The notes: generated by a model from the letters alone, not told the origin. 64,000 nucleotides of DNA from Cristatella mucedo (GCA_009760855.2 WPIO01000055.1:796501-860500); one strand, 5' to 3'. Counted from the first letter of the stretch, positions 36,701-42,239 are shown. Numbers and translations are program-made.

Positions 36701-39700
36701 CAGTTTTAATGTCATGTATCTCTGCCTGTAACTCCACAAAGACTATGTGGGTGTTACGCATGAGAGTTTTGTATAGCGTACTCACAGCCCAAGCGGCTTT
36801 CGGTATGCATTCGGTAGCCAACAGGGCTCACCTCATGCAACAAAGAGGAAGTGGGAACCCTAGCAGAGTCAGGAGAGCAGTTGAGGTTGTGAGTAGTGTG
36901 GAAGTAGCAGCTCAGGACCACTGAAAAGGATGAGCCATAATTAGCAGCAGGAGTGTAGTTGTCGTTGTGTAAGAATTATGGAAGCGAGTTCTACAGTCTA
37001 GGAGCTGCAGAGCTAAAGCTTCTATCGCCAACGGGTCTGACATGATCACTAGCTGTAGAAGCAGTCTTCTGAATGAAGCTTTTAAAATTTAGGCAGCCGT
37101 CGAAAACGACACCTAAGTTTCGAGCACGTGGTGGTCGCACAACAGCATCACCTTGGCTCGGGTTGAACTTGCAGCAAATGTAAAGCGCCTAGGAAGAGAT
37201 TGAGTTCTCTGAGGGTGCTTTATCAAGTGCATTATTATTATTATTATTATTATTAACATAGTCTGCCCCTGCCGCCTGTCAGTATTGCTCCACAGTAGTT
37301 GTGTATGGTTCAAATCAGGCATCTGACTGAGCCACTGGACCTGAACCAAACAAGGATTTCTTGAAGGTCACTTTACTCGAGTCATTGTTGGTCAAGAAAA
37401 GTGGATTTCAAGGCTCAATTACTCAGTTTGTGGTTCAGTACCTTAGGCAGCAAGAGGACAGCCCTATGCAACTGCCTAGAAGGTGACATACTTTTTGACG
37501 AATCCTTATTTGGTATTGGTGCAGTGACTGAGCTAGCCGCCTGATTTTAACCATATACAACTGCTATGATTATTGACAGGCGACAGAGGCAGGCTGTGTT
37601 CGGCCTACACCAGCAGCCAACCTTTTTAGTAAAACTCGGGCTACTAAAAGTGTGCTACAGTAGAAAAGACAGCACAGAAGTGGGTAGCCTCTATTCCTCT
37701 CCAGATCAGGCAGTTAACGATAAGTCGTGGAAGGACGATGCCAAGCTAAATGCATACACAGCAACAGCATTCGTGTTTGTCATTTGCCAATAAATATTTT
37801 AACGTGCTTTGCATAACTTCAGTATGCCTGGCACCGTAGAGAAGCCTCTTATTACCCGGAAAAATTTGCAGCTGCAGCCGTGGCGGCCATACTGCGAGGA
37901 TTTCTTTTGCGTCCGAGGGTATGCAGGCTAGTTTTTTTCTTATAGCTGAAAGTGAGCATCATATTCCTGCAGGAATTAAACTTCGACTTGGGCTCCCTCC
38001 GCCCTGTGGTCGATCCTTGCCACGGCTGCAGCAGCCGTGACGAGGAACGGCAACAGCTGTCACCCTCTTGATTGCACAAGTTTCTTGAAGAGAAGCTTCT
38101 TCGTTAGGGCGAGCTTTCGTGAAGAAATCGAGGTGCGCTAATGCGAATCGCTCTCTTTTCAGAGGCCTACGCCTAATACTTGTGTGCACTTATGCTGCCC
38201 GTAATTCCCCATTTGTGAAAAGCAGCGTTTCGGCATGGTCAATGCTTTCAACAGCAATGGTTTACGCGCATGCCAGCTGTAGCAGGTCTGAAGTGACATG
38301 CCCCTTGTAGAGAGAAGCAGTGCACCTGCTTTGCATAAGCTTGTAGTCTGAATGGCATGCTTTCGGCTTAGATGCCTTGATTACTTGCATTATTACATTA
38401 TTACATTACATTATTACATTATTAGGAGAGAAGTTGGCTTTCTCTTTTTGTTTTGTCTGTGGCTGCTGATATATATGTAGTGAGTGTGCAAGGATCAAGT
38501 ATATTGTGTTTACTAACCTTCTAGATATCACGGCTGGCAAGGTACCAGAAGGATCGAGAGCTTGCTCCCCCACACAATCCTGATGCAACAAATGCATTAA
38601 GTGCTACTCAGTGCAGACACTTGAAGAGCATACTTGCGCAGGAGTAAGTAATTGTAGTCAATGGCGGCTGTTGTGTTTAATGCATAAACACTTTTGATTT
38701 GTTTTTCTGTTTTCGGTCCATACTTTTAGTTAACGAAATACTGCATACATTTGCTTAGTCACTATTCACTAGGTAAATGTGGTTAAGGGTCTTAGCCTAT
38801 GGTTAAGATGCTAGCACTTCATGACCAAATTGTAGGTTTAGAGTCCTGCAGCAAACAATCCTTTATTGGCCACTGCAAGTGGGGTGTTAGCTGCCAATTT
38901 GCCTTTGTAGCTATATACATGTCTGAGTGAGTGTCATCATGTAATCTGCCGACCCTACTTGCCATCGATTGCTTGTAGCTTTTTTGCATATTGGATGCTT
39001 ATGCATTATCACTGTCTAACCAGTTTTCACTTTATATTTGTTTCAAGGTAATCCATGTTGTCGACTACTGCTTATGCATCAGAAATATAGAAAAATGGCC
39101 AAAATTCCTCAGAAACTTAAGCCTTTTTAACCAGGATACCAGTATAAGGATACATTTGAAATTCACTTATTTTTCAGAACAGGGCCAACATTTAGATGCT
39201 GAATAAAGAGAATCATACAGGTTTTTTAATGTATTTTTGTACACAATGACACCAGTAAATCATGCTGTACTAAAGTTGTCATAAAATATTAAGCGAATCG
39301 GTATTTGGCGTGTCTAGCTTTATTGTTGATTTACTGTCCTTAATTATTCTTTTTAGTAATATAAATAGCAGTATTAATGCAGAAGCCTCAAGGTCACCAG
39401 TTGAGTCTAGTTTCAGCTTAAGTGGATAAATATTGACATTTTTTTCCTGAGATGACATCACGATGCTTCAAGCCTCTGGCCGGCACATTTTGGTATGTCT
39501 GCATCTAGCCAAGTGTAATAACAATACCCCGTAGAAGCATCTCTTCAGTACCAGTCTCCTCTTTTGTCCCAATCGTTACATCTCAATAGGATTGCAACAG
39601 CGTCGAAACCTTCCTCAGCACTTTGAGAAATGGTGAATGCAGCTCAGATGTCGTCGATGGCTTCAAATAGGTAATAAGGTGGTTCTTCCAAGTTTTCCCT

Positions 39701-40449
39701 GCTATCTTTGCCCGTGGGCTACTCAGGGACAAAAAGATGGTCTATTTTTTTCTCTCAGAGCAATTCCCTGCACCTTCATGTTGAAACCATTCGAATTCGT
39801 CTTTGGCTGAATTCTGACAGTTGATTGACCGTGACGACACACAAGCTGTGCATGGTCTGCTTTTAGCGATGCCTGTGCTTGTTGTCTCGTCGCGGAATTT
39901 TTGAGATGTTTCTGTGTGGGGGCCCAGCTGATTTTTGCTTGTTTTTGTCCCGCTCAAAAGTCTAAATATTTCAAACAGGTGTGTCAAGTGTAGCCAGTTC
40001 CCCATGTACTTGGATGTGCTCTATGCTGTTCTACGCTAACCGTTTGGTCAAATCAGCTGGAACAACACCTGAACTGCATGTTTATTTTCATACTTCGACA
40101 CTATGCAGTGCCAGTGCTGTGTGCATTGAGCTTGTTTGCATGCTTGCATCATCACTGCATGAAAACTTGGTTAACACATTAACTGTTCTCTTTAACTCAG
40201 TGACATGGATTGTCCTAGAGTTTGACTGTACCTGCTTTCTCCTAAATTGGGAATGGTGTTGTATGATGGTGCCCTGTTTTGACTCGTCTATTGAAAACGA
40301 GCTCACTTGCACGTCAAATGACGTAAACTCCATCTCTGGAGCTGCCCGGCTGCCCGTGTTTGAAGCAGCGAGTCTATATTTTTAGGCAATCGCGAATTGC
40401 TGTTCTAATCGGTAAGATCAAGCACATGGACTCACTGGTGGACACCTGA
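6575..40449 (+). CDS. NUP88: Nup88 nucleoporin gene, twelve 3' exons (5' end not found)
   Basis: Nup88 is a nuclear-pore protein of the cytoplasmic face. In animals it works with Nup214 and Nup62 in mRNA and protein export. The exons are 6575-6703, 11795-12058, 21511-21718, 22332-22515, 22866-22967, 23255-23456, 25977-26129, 28464-28595, 31066-31212, 35192-35318, 38525-38643 and 40386-40449. Every junction is GT/AG and every phase joins in frame, giving about 610 codons and a TGA stop. Landmarks in family order are the propeller strand VRWHPAPLVDTHLIILTSNN, the GPLPMFP..DNYG..ACD block, the RYHCYHAAGVHTIFLPWI block, EHIVCTKPL, FNEHIRNSLL..NPFMK, the QCFQLLARATVTFREQ start of the coiled coil, and a short basic C-terminus. 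Known Nup88 proteins are about 740 residues, so roughly 180 N-terminal residues are missing. I am sure of the family and less sure of exact exon ends. Confidence 0.93.
6769..6811 (+). repeat. 14-bp tandem repeat, three copies
   Basis: 'ctgcactttagctt' is repeated three times in succession, the last copy incomplete, directly before a SINE1 copy. Confidence 0.85.
6819..6972 (+). mobile_element. SINE1 (tRNA-derived) copy
   Basis: Starts 'gccgagctgggttggtccag' with an A-box-like TGGTCCAGCGGTTAAGG and a B-box-like GGGCTCGAGCCC. Then comes a tail with nested arms GCGCC../AGAGA..TCTCT/..GGTGC and an (ATT)n end. It lies in a Nup88 intron, in the sense direction. Confidence 0.88.
7368..8003 (+). mobile_element. 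LINE-A 3' copy
   Basis: The frame 7309-7773 reads LHWLPVKQRIDFEVLSFTFR and AFSSHAPKAWNSLPASV, the C-terminal block of LINE-A ORF2. The 3' UTR, hairpin (7946-7986) and (ATT)n follow. It lies in a Nup88 intron. Confidence 0.88.
8085..8400 (-). pseudogene. Tc1-like transposase fragment
   Basis: The - strand reads LRHQDNDLMHTHRKSNGFLL and, shifted, MSWPSQSPDLTYIRHL then DRFG. These are the Tc1 catalytic-region motifs 'QQDNDPKHT.K' and 'WP.QSPDLNPIEHLWD' with substitutions and a stop at the Trp. A LINE-A tail (8262-8344) interrupts it. Confidence 0.8.
8262..8344 (+). mobile_element. LINE-A tail-only insertion
   Basis: Only the last ~80 bases of LINE-A (aaatttaaagggcttcgaaag, AGAGA..TCTCT arms, (ATT)n), inserted into a Tc1 fragment lying in the opposite orientation. 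Confidence 0.75.
8600..8935 (-). mobile_element. LINE-A RT fragment, badly decayed
   Basis: Words such as 'ttggttgtcatctgcataaa' (complement of the YADD motif region) and 'ggaacagcagtagggagactgggtgg' follow the order of intact copies. No frame remains. Confidence 0.65.
8936..9852. other. Intron sequence, nothing recognised
   Basis: About 0.9 kb of Nup88 intron. Small frames on both strands show no family resemblance. Confidence 0.4.
9853..9971 (-). mobile_element. SINE1 copy
   Basis: Complement of SINE1: tail arms 'gagcgccccaagagaaccta', then 'gcgagcaccttaaccgctag' and 'accagctcggc' at the head. The middle of the tRNA-like part is deleted. Confidence 0.8.
10225..10490 (+). mobile_element. 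LINE-A-related 3' fragment
   Basis: 'tctatgcctctaaagtctggaactcc', then 'catgctgacacttcgaatgctatcactaacc' and 'gcttcctttacagcatatttaaagtgcctagg' mark a diverged LINE-A 3' end. The same subfamily appears at 15.8-16.6 and 60.7-61.2 kb. Confidence 0.65.
10781..10949 (+). mobile_element. SINE2 copy
   Basis: Starts 'gagccgtaatggctcactag' (A-box-like TGGCTCACTAGGTA), with a degraded B box (GGTTCCAATCC). The body is 'gggcgatcttatatcgcc' and it ends 'ctatacaaaaagaggctgtt' plus 'aaatcagctagca'. Confidence 0.85.
10940..11514 (-). pseudogene. Decayed transposon-type gene fragment
   Basis: Two - strand frames belong together. The first (11514-11323) reads MSPLQIKLGLIKQCVMTLDN then FPQLPEAKVKA. The second (11261-10944) reads CFLGNHKAKNYEQLV, LGCRMSLKVHILDVLDQFRE and REYQGQ. 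They resemble a protein type I recall as highly repeated and uncharacterised in arthropod and other invertebrate genomes (LP.L.IKLGL.K.., GN.KA..Y..LV, MSLK.HFL..H.D.F.EN, ..RYQG..). I do not know its function. It is broken by frameshifts. Confidence 0.55.
11599..11766 (+). mobile_element. SINE2 copy beside a Nup88 splice acceptor
   Basis: Nearly complete: 'gagccgtaatggctcactag', palindromic 'cctcgccccgaggtcg', B box GGTCGAATCC, 'gggcgatcctttatcgcc' and end 'gaggctgttaaatcagctag'. It ends about 28 bases before the exon at 11795. No coding function. Confidence 0.88.
11795..12058 (+). CDS. NUP88: Nup88 exon: propeller, YDIRQP block
   Basis: The acceptor is CTTTGATAG before 11795 and the donor is GTACGT at 12059, phase 2. 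The exon starts IYDIRQPDDPVQYLKIS and continues through GEVPVSFDVGRLP and WPIYILTGTGDVYVTY. These match the Nup88 pattern of a (I/L)YDLR.P strand, a 'G.T.VAFDFG' strand and 'PLYILYENGETF.TY'. A SINE2 copy ends only 28 bases upstream of the acceptor, so this exon's splice site sits next to repeat DNA. Confidence 0.93.
12508..13569 (-). mobile_element. Pogo/Tigger-type DNA transposon, decayed
   Basis: About 1.06 kb. Ends match as inverted repeats (TACTGCGTTTCCCGAAA on the left; complement of TTTCGGGAAAACACTGTA on the right) with TA at each end. On the - strand the DDE-type transposase reads RKWVDLMLPLVLQG, CLLVWNSASTHRSKDMKNFL, MIPAGMTAHAQTL, and later GLKEVVTWVKKSRNKITDSC. The usual Asp of the 'VWDS' motif is Asn here (VWNS). 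Stops and frameshifts make it dead. It is shorter than typical autonomous pogo elements, so internal sequence is lost. Confidence 0.85.
13570..14550. other. Intron sequence, nothing recognised
   Basis: About 1 kb of Nup88 intron with only short frames and no repeat match I could make. Confidence 0.4.
14555..14650 (+). mobile_element. LINE RT motif-A fragment
   Basis: Reads ISDTVDTIDHQLLKHLSSYL, a decayed form of the LINE 'SAAFDTIDH..LL..L' motif A. Isolated fragment. Confidence 0.6.
14655..14770 (-). mobile_element. SINE2 fragment
   Basis: Complement of SINE2: 'tttgcatagcggcagaagag', 'gatcgcccaccataggaatcg' (B box complement) and 'cacgacttctggactgaggtcg'. The head is truncated. Confidence 0.75.
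15060..16625 (+). mobile_element. LINE-A-related copy, decayed
   Basis: The start reads LDLIPPVPLWRCLDPLML then ITNLINKTLASDIV, the region N-terminal to the RT core of L2-like elements. The middle is lost or scrambled. At 15800-16450 the C-terminal part follows (FLDEDTTAKLVDAFMTSLL and FRSL-like text). The end at 16540-16620 has the tail words 'gtgcccagatagagatttgg'. A 34-bp patch (15950-16075) resembles an internal 3' UTR insertion. Confidence 0.7.
16626..17864. other. Intron sequence, nothing recognised
   Basis: About 1.2 kb of Nup88 intron. Short frames only. Confidence 0.4.
17865..17940 (+). mobile_element. LINE-A tail-only copy
   Basis: 'cagcatctgaaaagtgcctag', AGAG..TCTCT arms, GGTGCTATACAAATGTG, then (ATT)n. 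No 5' part. Confidence 0.8.
18001..21005 (-). mobile_element. Longest LINE-A copy, with endonuclease and RT regions
   Basis: About 3 kb on the - strand. From 5' to 3' (high to low coordinates): an upstream region (21001-20798) reading RKRRLPCTMISQKLGKFDNC; an apurinic-type endonuclease piece (20725-20387) reading LPLVAVVYRLPGTKTSYISDF and SFLVMGYFNVHFGN; a linker; RT fingers and palm (19626-19258) with NYRPVTLLPFLSKTLERVV and LLDLSAAFDTIDH; a region missing about 60 bases near 19105; and the RT C-terminal block (18710-18199). The 3' UTR, hairpin and (ATAATA)n end at 18001. The endonuclease 'GDFN' Asp is Tyr here, and there are several frameshifts. It shows the domain order of the whole LINE-A family. 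Confidence 0.9.
21148..21255 (+). mobile_element. SINE1 fragment
   Basis: 'tgaccgaggtcgcgggctcg' with 'agccccgtaatatatgtgaa', tail arms and 'gctgtacaatgaattatata'. The 5' A-box half is lost. Confidence 0.75.
21256..21292 (+). repeat. (AT)n microsatellite after SINE1
   Basis: 'ataaataaataaatatat' running into pure AT dinucleotides. It probably grew from the SINE1 3' tail. It lies about 220 bases upstream of a Nup88 exon. Confidence 0.9.
21511..21718 (+). CDS. NUP88: Nup88 exon: GPLPMFP / YHCVLLQ block
   Basis: The acceptor is ACACTTGTAG and the donor is GTACCT at 21719, phase 0. It encodes LTLEGPLPMFPSSYDNYG, then VDACDILCMATCPAVLALA, then SGTVYHCVLLQ, and ends in an acidic stretch (NEKDDGDCFNSDADEDD). 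This block (G.LPM.P..DNYG.DAC, VLAIAT.SG.LYHC, acidic loop) is the most recognisable part of Nup88. The alternative acceptor AAG at 21523 gives the wrong frame, so the TAG acceptor was chosen. Confidence 0.95.
22332..22515 (+). CDS. NUP88: Nup88 exon: LYVYDSIRLEL strand
   Basis: The acceptor is CTCTTTTAG and the donor is GTAAGC at 22516, phase 1. The first 21 codons are Ser/Arg/Gly-rich and look like a linker. Then come ESLYVYDSIRLELTLA and DFACPIHLIS, matching the Nup88 'SLYV.E.VELEL' and 'DF.CPV.L..DP' elements. The split codon G|AT makes the Asp of DP with the next exon. Confidence 0.92.
22866..22967 (+). CDS. NUP88: Nup88 exon: RYHCYHAAGVHTI block
   Basis: The acceptor is CTCTATTTAG and the donor is GTACGA at 22968, phase 1. 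It encodes (D)PVASERYHCYHAAGVHTI and FLPWIEHLEQM, the near-invariant Nup88 'RYHC.HEAGVH.V.L.W...L' signature in the last propeller blades. Confidence 0.95.
23255..23456 (+). CDS. NUP88: Nup88 exon: EHIVCTKPL block
   Basis: The acceptor is GTTTGCAG and the donor is GTATGC at 23457, phase 2. An acidic start (DAGEEDCD) leads to TVAEHIVCTKPLAEIP, then GLAILDGWRVGVQLVCLF and GDYSCHALPL. This matches the Nup88 'VEHILCTKPLP' motif and the following propeller-closing strands. Confidence 0.95.
23643..23810 (-). mobile_element. SINE2 copy, nearly complete
   Basis: Complement of SINE2 from 'tgctagctgatttaacagcc' to 'cagtgagccattacggctc', with B box complement GGATTCGAACCC and 'cacgacctcggcccgaggtcg'. 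Closely similar to the copy at 11599. Confidence 0.88.
24040..24125 (-). mobile_element. LINE-A/SINE1 tail fragment
   Basis: 'tacatttacatagcatctta', 'agagcactaaatctcgatct' and 'aggcactttacacgtgct' are the complement of the shared hairpin tail. Confidence 0.65.
24138..24290 (-). mobile_element. SINE2 copy, diverged
   Basis: 'agctgactcaacaacctcg', 'ggcggaacagccttagtggc', B box complement GACTCGAACCC, 'atgacctaggtcatgaacta'. One of two adjacent same-strand copies. Confidence 0.7.
24305..24470 (-). mobile_element. SINE2 copy, diverged
   Basis: 'aagctgattttacaacctc', 'agcagtagaagagccttgaa', 'gcaataaaggattgcccac', 'gtcatgaagtgcgagcacc'. Same orientation as its neighbour and separated from it by about 15 bases. 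Confidence 0.7.
24505..24870 (-). mobile_element. LINE-A 3' fragment
   Basis: 'aaatgttgttaaatcaggag', 'gtgagttccaggcttaagg' and 'gtgcatgtcggtgagaagtg' occur in the order of the complement of the LINE-A ORF2 end. No tail remains. Confidence 0.7.
24895..25025 (-). mobile_element. tRNA-like SINE3 candidate
   Basis: The - strand starts 'gatagctcaatcggttttag' followed by 'caccggatcggtaacccag', an A-box-like and anticodon-arm-like head. The rest has no clear B box. The tail is undefined. Confidence 0.4.
25079..25162 (+). repeat. 42-bp tandem duplication
   Basis: Two adjacent units differing at a few sites. Both contain 'cagctccatggctaatatga'. It lies in a Nup88 intron. Confidence 0.88.
25257..25345 (+). 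mobile_element. tRNA-like sequence, SINE3 candidate
   Basis: 'gatggctcaattgattagag' is an A-box-like start, followed by 'cacttgacctgttaagtcgt' like an anticodon arm. The downstream half does not fold as a tRNA and shows no TTCRA box, so a SINE or tRNA relic is more likely than a functional tRNA gene. Confidence 0.4.
25977..26129 (+). CDS. NUP88: Nup88 exon: propeller-to-coil linker
   Basis: The acceptor is TTTGTATAG and the donor is GTAGGT at 26130, phase 2. The last codon AA|G is completed by the next exon. Reading on past the donor would hit TAG at once, which supports this splice point. It encodes VVPFNEHIRNSLLAGKPTSN and PFMK, equivalent to the Nup88 'F..HI..IL.R...NP..LK' helix ahead of the coiled coil. 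Confidence 0.92.
26270..26368 (+). mobile_element. SINE1 tail fragment
   Basis: 'tgcctgaacagagatgagtt', 'ctcatggggcgctgtacaaat', 'gaattatattat'. Only the tail domain. Confidence 0.7.
26370..26500 (-). mobile_element. LINE-B 3' fragment
   Basis: 'ccacaaagccacaaggacta', 'gtgggttttatgcagaagat' and 'gtagccaacagacttcatct' are the complement of the LINE-B end. The last words are duplicated. Confidence 0.7.
26505..27447 (+). mobile_element. LINE-A 3' copy
   Basis: Frames read VMFQSDLSLDDHISSTAKSA and YFQLHNITKIRACSD (26509-26808), then ARACSSYAPKAWNSLPTCV (27017-27241). The 3' UTR, hairpin and (ATT)n end at 27447. Frameshifts near 26800 and 26940. It lies in a Nup88 intron. Confidence 0.88.
28464..28595 (+). 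CDS. NUP88: Nup88 exon: start of coiled coil
   Basis: The acceptor is TTTAATTGCAG and the donor is GTGAGT at 28596, phase 2. It encodes NPQQCFQLLARATVTFREQ then HVQRLVQIKGEIDRR. This matches the Nup88 'ECLQLLSRATQVFREQY..K...A..EI..R' opening of the C-terminal coiled coil, which in known Nup88 mediates assembly with Nup62 and Nup214. A 135-codon frame on the opposite strand is a shadow. Confidence 0.95.
28596..30503. other. Nup88 intron, nothing recognised
   Basis: About 1.9 kb between the coiled-coil exon and a SINE1. Several short frames and a G-run near 30007, but no identifiable gene or repeat. Confidence 0.4.
30504..30680 (+). mobile_element. SINE1 copy
   Basis: 'gccgagctggtttagcccat' head, a partly duplicated 'gaccaaggtc' block, a run of ten G, 'gcttgagcccagtggcata' and tail 'tgctatgtaaattaatta'. 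Confidence 0.8.
31066..31212 (+). CDS. NUP88: Nup88 exon: coiled coil
   Basis: The acceptor is TTCTCTAG and the donor is GTAATT at 31213, phase 2. It encodes IVVLRALKNQQQRDLDNIRA and later ENLAIRFEDTSDQQENYYKR. This is highly charged with heptad spacing, and lines up with the Nup88 'VKLLCDQKKKQLEDL...AERLADKYEEAKEKQE' segment without gaps. Confidence 0.94.
31325..31405 (+). mobile_element. LINE-A/SINE1 tail fragment
   Basis: 'gcgaagcgcctagaaagaga', 'ttgggttcactggggcgcaa', then ATT-rich. It lies 110 bases after a Nup88 exon. Confidence 0.75.
31640..32710 (-). mobile_element. LINE-A fragments with a tail insertion
   Basis: Decayed text follows the complement of LINE-A: 'aagttccgggctatgagagg', then 'tcagagcaaaggaattaatgg' and 'ccttgaactcgatatgtcac' near 32520. 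A tail complement (about 32145-32215) lies between them. Confidence 0.55.
32756..32803 (+). repeat. 19-bp tandem repeat
   Basis: 'aattatcgagttaagatga' occurs about two and a half times in a row. Confidence 0.85.
33770..34330 (+). pseudogene. Tc1-like transposase pseudogene
   Basis: In shifting + frames: KRKPPLSTKNIISLFTVGKV, QIHWTAKDW, then VVWGDESKFRFF (first catalytic Asp block), EAKGQIWGGGEGVMALSCFS, and TPDVYPFEHLWEGVESRLRQ (third catalytic block of the 'SPDLNPIEHLW' type). At least three frameshifts or stops. It is the most complete Tc1 relic here. It lies in a Nup88 intron. Confidence 0.85.
34320..34425 (-). mobile_element. LINE-A tail fragment abutting Tc1
   Basis: 'taatattaattcatttttat', 'agcaccatcagaactttacc' and 'actttctaggtactttacgt' are the complement of a decayed hairpin tail. 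It joins the Tc1 relic directly. Confidence 0.65.
34690..34775 (+). mobile_element. SINE1-like tail fragment
   Basis: 'cagttctcattaggctctat' with 'acaaatgtaatatctattta' and 'ttattattgc'. Only the distal arm survives. Confidence 0.5.
35192..35318 (+). CDS. NUP88: Nup88 exon: coiled coil
   Basis: The acceptor is TTTTTTATTAG and the donor is GTAATT at 35319, phase 0. It encodes LSAVMTGLQARTNVPSDAD and LRQMAAHVKEMTARLCK. This is the part of the Nup88 C-terminal helices where a short 'P.LS..E' turn interrupts the coil. Confidence 0.88.
36095..36710 (+). other. GC-rich unassigned block with a 192-codon frame
   Basis: This block is much more GC-rich than the flanking intron. The longest frame (36346-36924) runs on into LINE-B sequence, so it is not a single gene. 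It starts MAASVGTSIYHKLPPAVGRV and has no domain I recognise. It could be the 5' part of an unlisted repeat. No splice sites consistent with the Nup88 frame were found. Confidence 0.4.
36712..37155 (-). mobile_element. LINE-B 3' end
   Basis: 'ctgtaactccacaaagactat' through 'gcggctttcggtatgcattc' to 'gtggtcgcacaacagcatcacc' is the complement of LINE-B from its terminus into the RT C-terminal region, with an internal deletion of ORF2. Confidence 0.82.
37165..37258 (+). mobile_element. LINE-A tail-only insertion
   Basis: 'cttgcagcaaatgtaaagcg', AGAGATTGAGTTCTCT, 'gagggtgctttatcaagtgc' and (ATT)n of about eight units. Both arms of the double hairpin are intact. Confidence 0.85.
37259..37400 (-). 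pseudogene. Tc1-like transposase fragment
   Basis: The - strand reads VQWLSQMPDLNHTQLLWSNT then DRRQG, a clear decayed 'WPSQSPDLNPIEHLW...RR' block. Confidence 0.7.
38389..38425 (+). repeat. (ATTAC)n / ATT microsatellite
   Basis: 'attacattattacattacat' and onward. It resembles an isolated LINE-B (ACATT)n tail. It is 100 bases upstream of a Nup88 exon. Confidence 0.8.
38525..38643 (+). CDS. NUP88: Nup88 exon: penultimate
   Basis: The acceptor is ACCTTCTAG and the donor is GTAAGT at 38644, phase 2. It encodes ISRLARYQKDREL, a Pro/Asn-rich loop, then LSATQCRHLKSILAQE. This matches the Nup88 'KKDYQQQK...LS.YQ...IQSILKEE' end region. In-frame reading past the donor meets TAA immediately. Confidence 0.92.
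38783..38925 (+). mobile_element. SINE2 copy, diverged
   Basis: 'gttaagatgctagcacttca', 'tttagagtcctgcagcaaac', 'aatcctttattggccactgc'. Head and B box are eroded. Confidence 0.6.
40386..40449 (+). CDS. NUP88: Nup88 last exon and stop
   Basis: The acceptor is TATTTTTAG before 40386. The first base completes Glu, then QSRIAVLIGKIKHMDSLVDT and TGA. The position and pattern equal the Nup88 C-terminus (..E...I...VK.IN.I...V). The 3' UTR follows and an AATAAA occurs about 390 bases later. Confidence 0.88.
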
Positions 40450-40837
40450 CAGTACTCTGGTATTTTTTGTGACAAGGTGTTCTGCCACTGTCGGCCAAAG
40501 GCCGGCTACTCTCACATCATTGAATGAGTAACGTAGTATCTGTAGCTTGTGCCCGAGCTAGACGAGTCAGATGCAGCCCTACCACTATAGTCGTAAACTG
40601 CAGAAAGCTCTACGTGTGACAGTGGGGCGACTTGACATGCTTGTCTCACTGCTCGATTCGGCAGACTGAGGAAGTTGGAGCTTGCCTGTCGTGGAGGAAG
40701 CATGCATTGTCGCTAGACGCTTCCTGATTAGCATGCATCTTTCATCTTTTGGCTGACTCAGCCATTGAGCACACAATCGTCATTTTTATAAAGATTTGCC
40801 CTTGTGTGGCGTGTTGCTTGCATGCACTACATGTGCT

Positions 40838-40843
40838 AATAAA
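40838..40843 (+). terminator. Polyadenylation signal, likely Nup88
   Basis: An AATAAA hexamer on the coding strand about 390 bases past the Nup88 stop, the first one downstream. It implies a 3' UTR of about 0.4 kb. No transcript evidence is available. Confidence 0.6.
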
Positions 40844-40849
40844 GTAGGT

Positions 40850-42239
40850 GTATTTATACTGGCCTTGAGCCTATCTCATTTCTCCAATGTTCCCTCTGAG
40901 TCCTAATAATAGTGGTCTTAAGCCTCTAATGCTTCATTTATAGGGGCTATACTTTCTCTTATTTGCGACGTTCCAATTTGCTGATCCTCCCATCCCTGGT
41001 GAACTTGGGAATGGAGAGACCAGATTATTTTCTCATTTAGACGATTTAATGACAAGCAGTAGTTTAAATTTTAAATGCAGCTGCTTAAGTGGCTCAAGAT
41101 ATGCGACGAATGTGGCACTTGGAGATAACTGACAAGAGTTTTTAACGTCTTGCATGTTTGTGGTGGCTCCAGACGTTAATTTTGCTTGAGTCGTGCCTAC
41201 TTCCACCTCTCTCGCATCCTTAGTGATCATAGGGCTAGCAGTTCACGACAACCATCTGAACTTAATGCTAGTGAGATTGGTGGGTCCAATCTGAATCTTC
41301 GAACAAAGCTAAGATCTGCGAAATTTCTTCCCCAAAATTTCAAGTCTGCACAATCTGTGCAAAAACTGATGACATAAAATTAAGTCGGAAAAGTAATAGT
41401 CTGCTCGATGTCGAAAACTAATTCAACATCTATGTAATCCACGTAAGATAGTTACTAGGTTTTATGCATTTGAGTGAATGCATATAATTTTATATTAAAA
41501 TGGAGTAAAATTTGCTGTTTTGAGTATAAATGTACCGGGCTAAAAATAGAAATGTATTCCATTGCAATTGAAGAAAATGCCTCAACCATTCCGTTAAACA
41601 CTGGCTACAAATTATGCTTAATATACATGGAAGTGCGAATATTGTCAAGGGTTAAAGAGCATCCGTGGTCGGCCAAGAAGCCGTTGTAAAGAGAACAAGA
41701 GTACCTCAAAGCCAATACTGCTACGAGGCATAACGGCTCACTTCTCTGTAATAAGGGACAGCAATGCAGCCGAGACCTCGTCTCTCCACAAATCAAACAA
41801 TTTACCTTGGATGATGCCGTTAAACTTACGCTATTCGTCGACTTGTACAGGAGTAAATTGTCCCAAAAAATAGCAATACAATATTTAACTAGTTCTCTGA
41901 AAGAACTCTATTTCTAAAAAGCTAATGTATGCTTGAAAGGAGATACCACCTAATTAGTGATGACATGGACAATTTTAGAACACAGACACACTTCAAAAGT
42001 CTTATTCCACCCAGCGGTTACTCTCACCTGATGCCTGCAGATGACTTTCGACCTAGCATACAGAACAATATGTCGTGAATTTCTGAGCACAACATACTAA
42101 ATGCAAGCGTCTTGCATTAGTAAAAATGCTATCTATAGTGCAATTTTGTAATAGGAGGTTGGTGCTCCATAGTTTTTAATAACATGTACATGCGGCATTT
42201 AGGTCGTTAACCTCTTACAAGTCTCTGAGGTCATATATT
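40850..42239. other. Intergenic stretch after Nup88
   Basis: About 1.4 kb, AT-rich. The + strand reads fragments such as FATFQFADPPIPGELGNGET with in-frame stops, but I cannot place it in a family. No repeat of the window's families was seen. Confidence 0.4.

Noticed and set aside
37823-37918. Possible extra Nup88 exon (acceptor ATAACTTCAG, donor GTATGC, phase-compatible, 32 codons)
   Set aside because: Splicing 35318 directly to 38525 gives a gap-free match to the family (LCK then ISRLARYQKD). The extra segment (YAWHRREASYYPEKF and so on) has no counterpart in Nup88. It could be a rare alternative exon.
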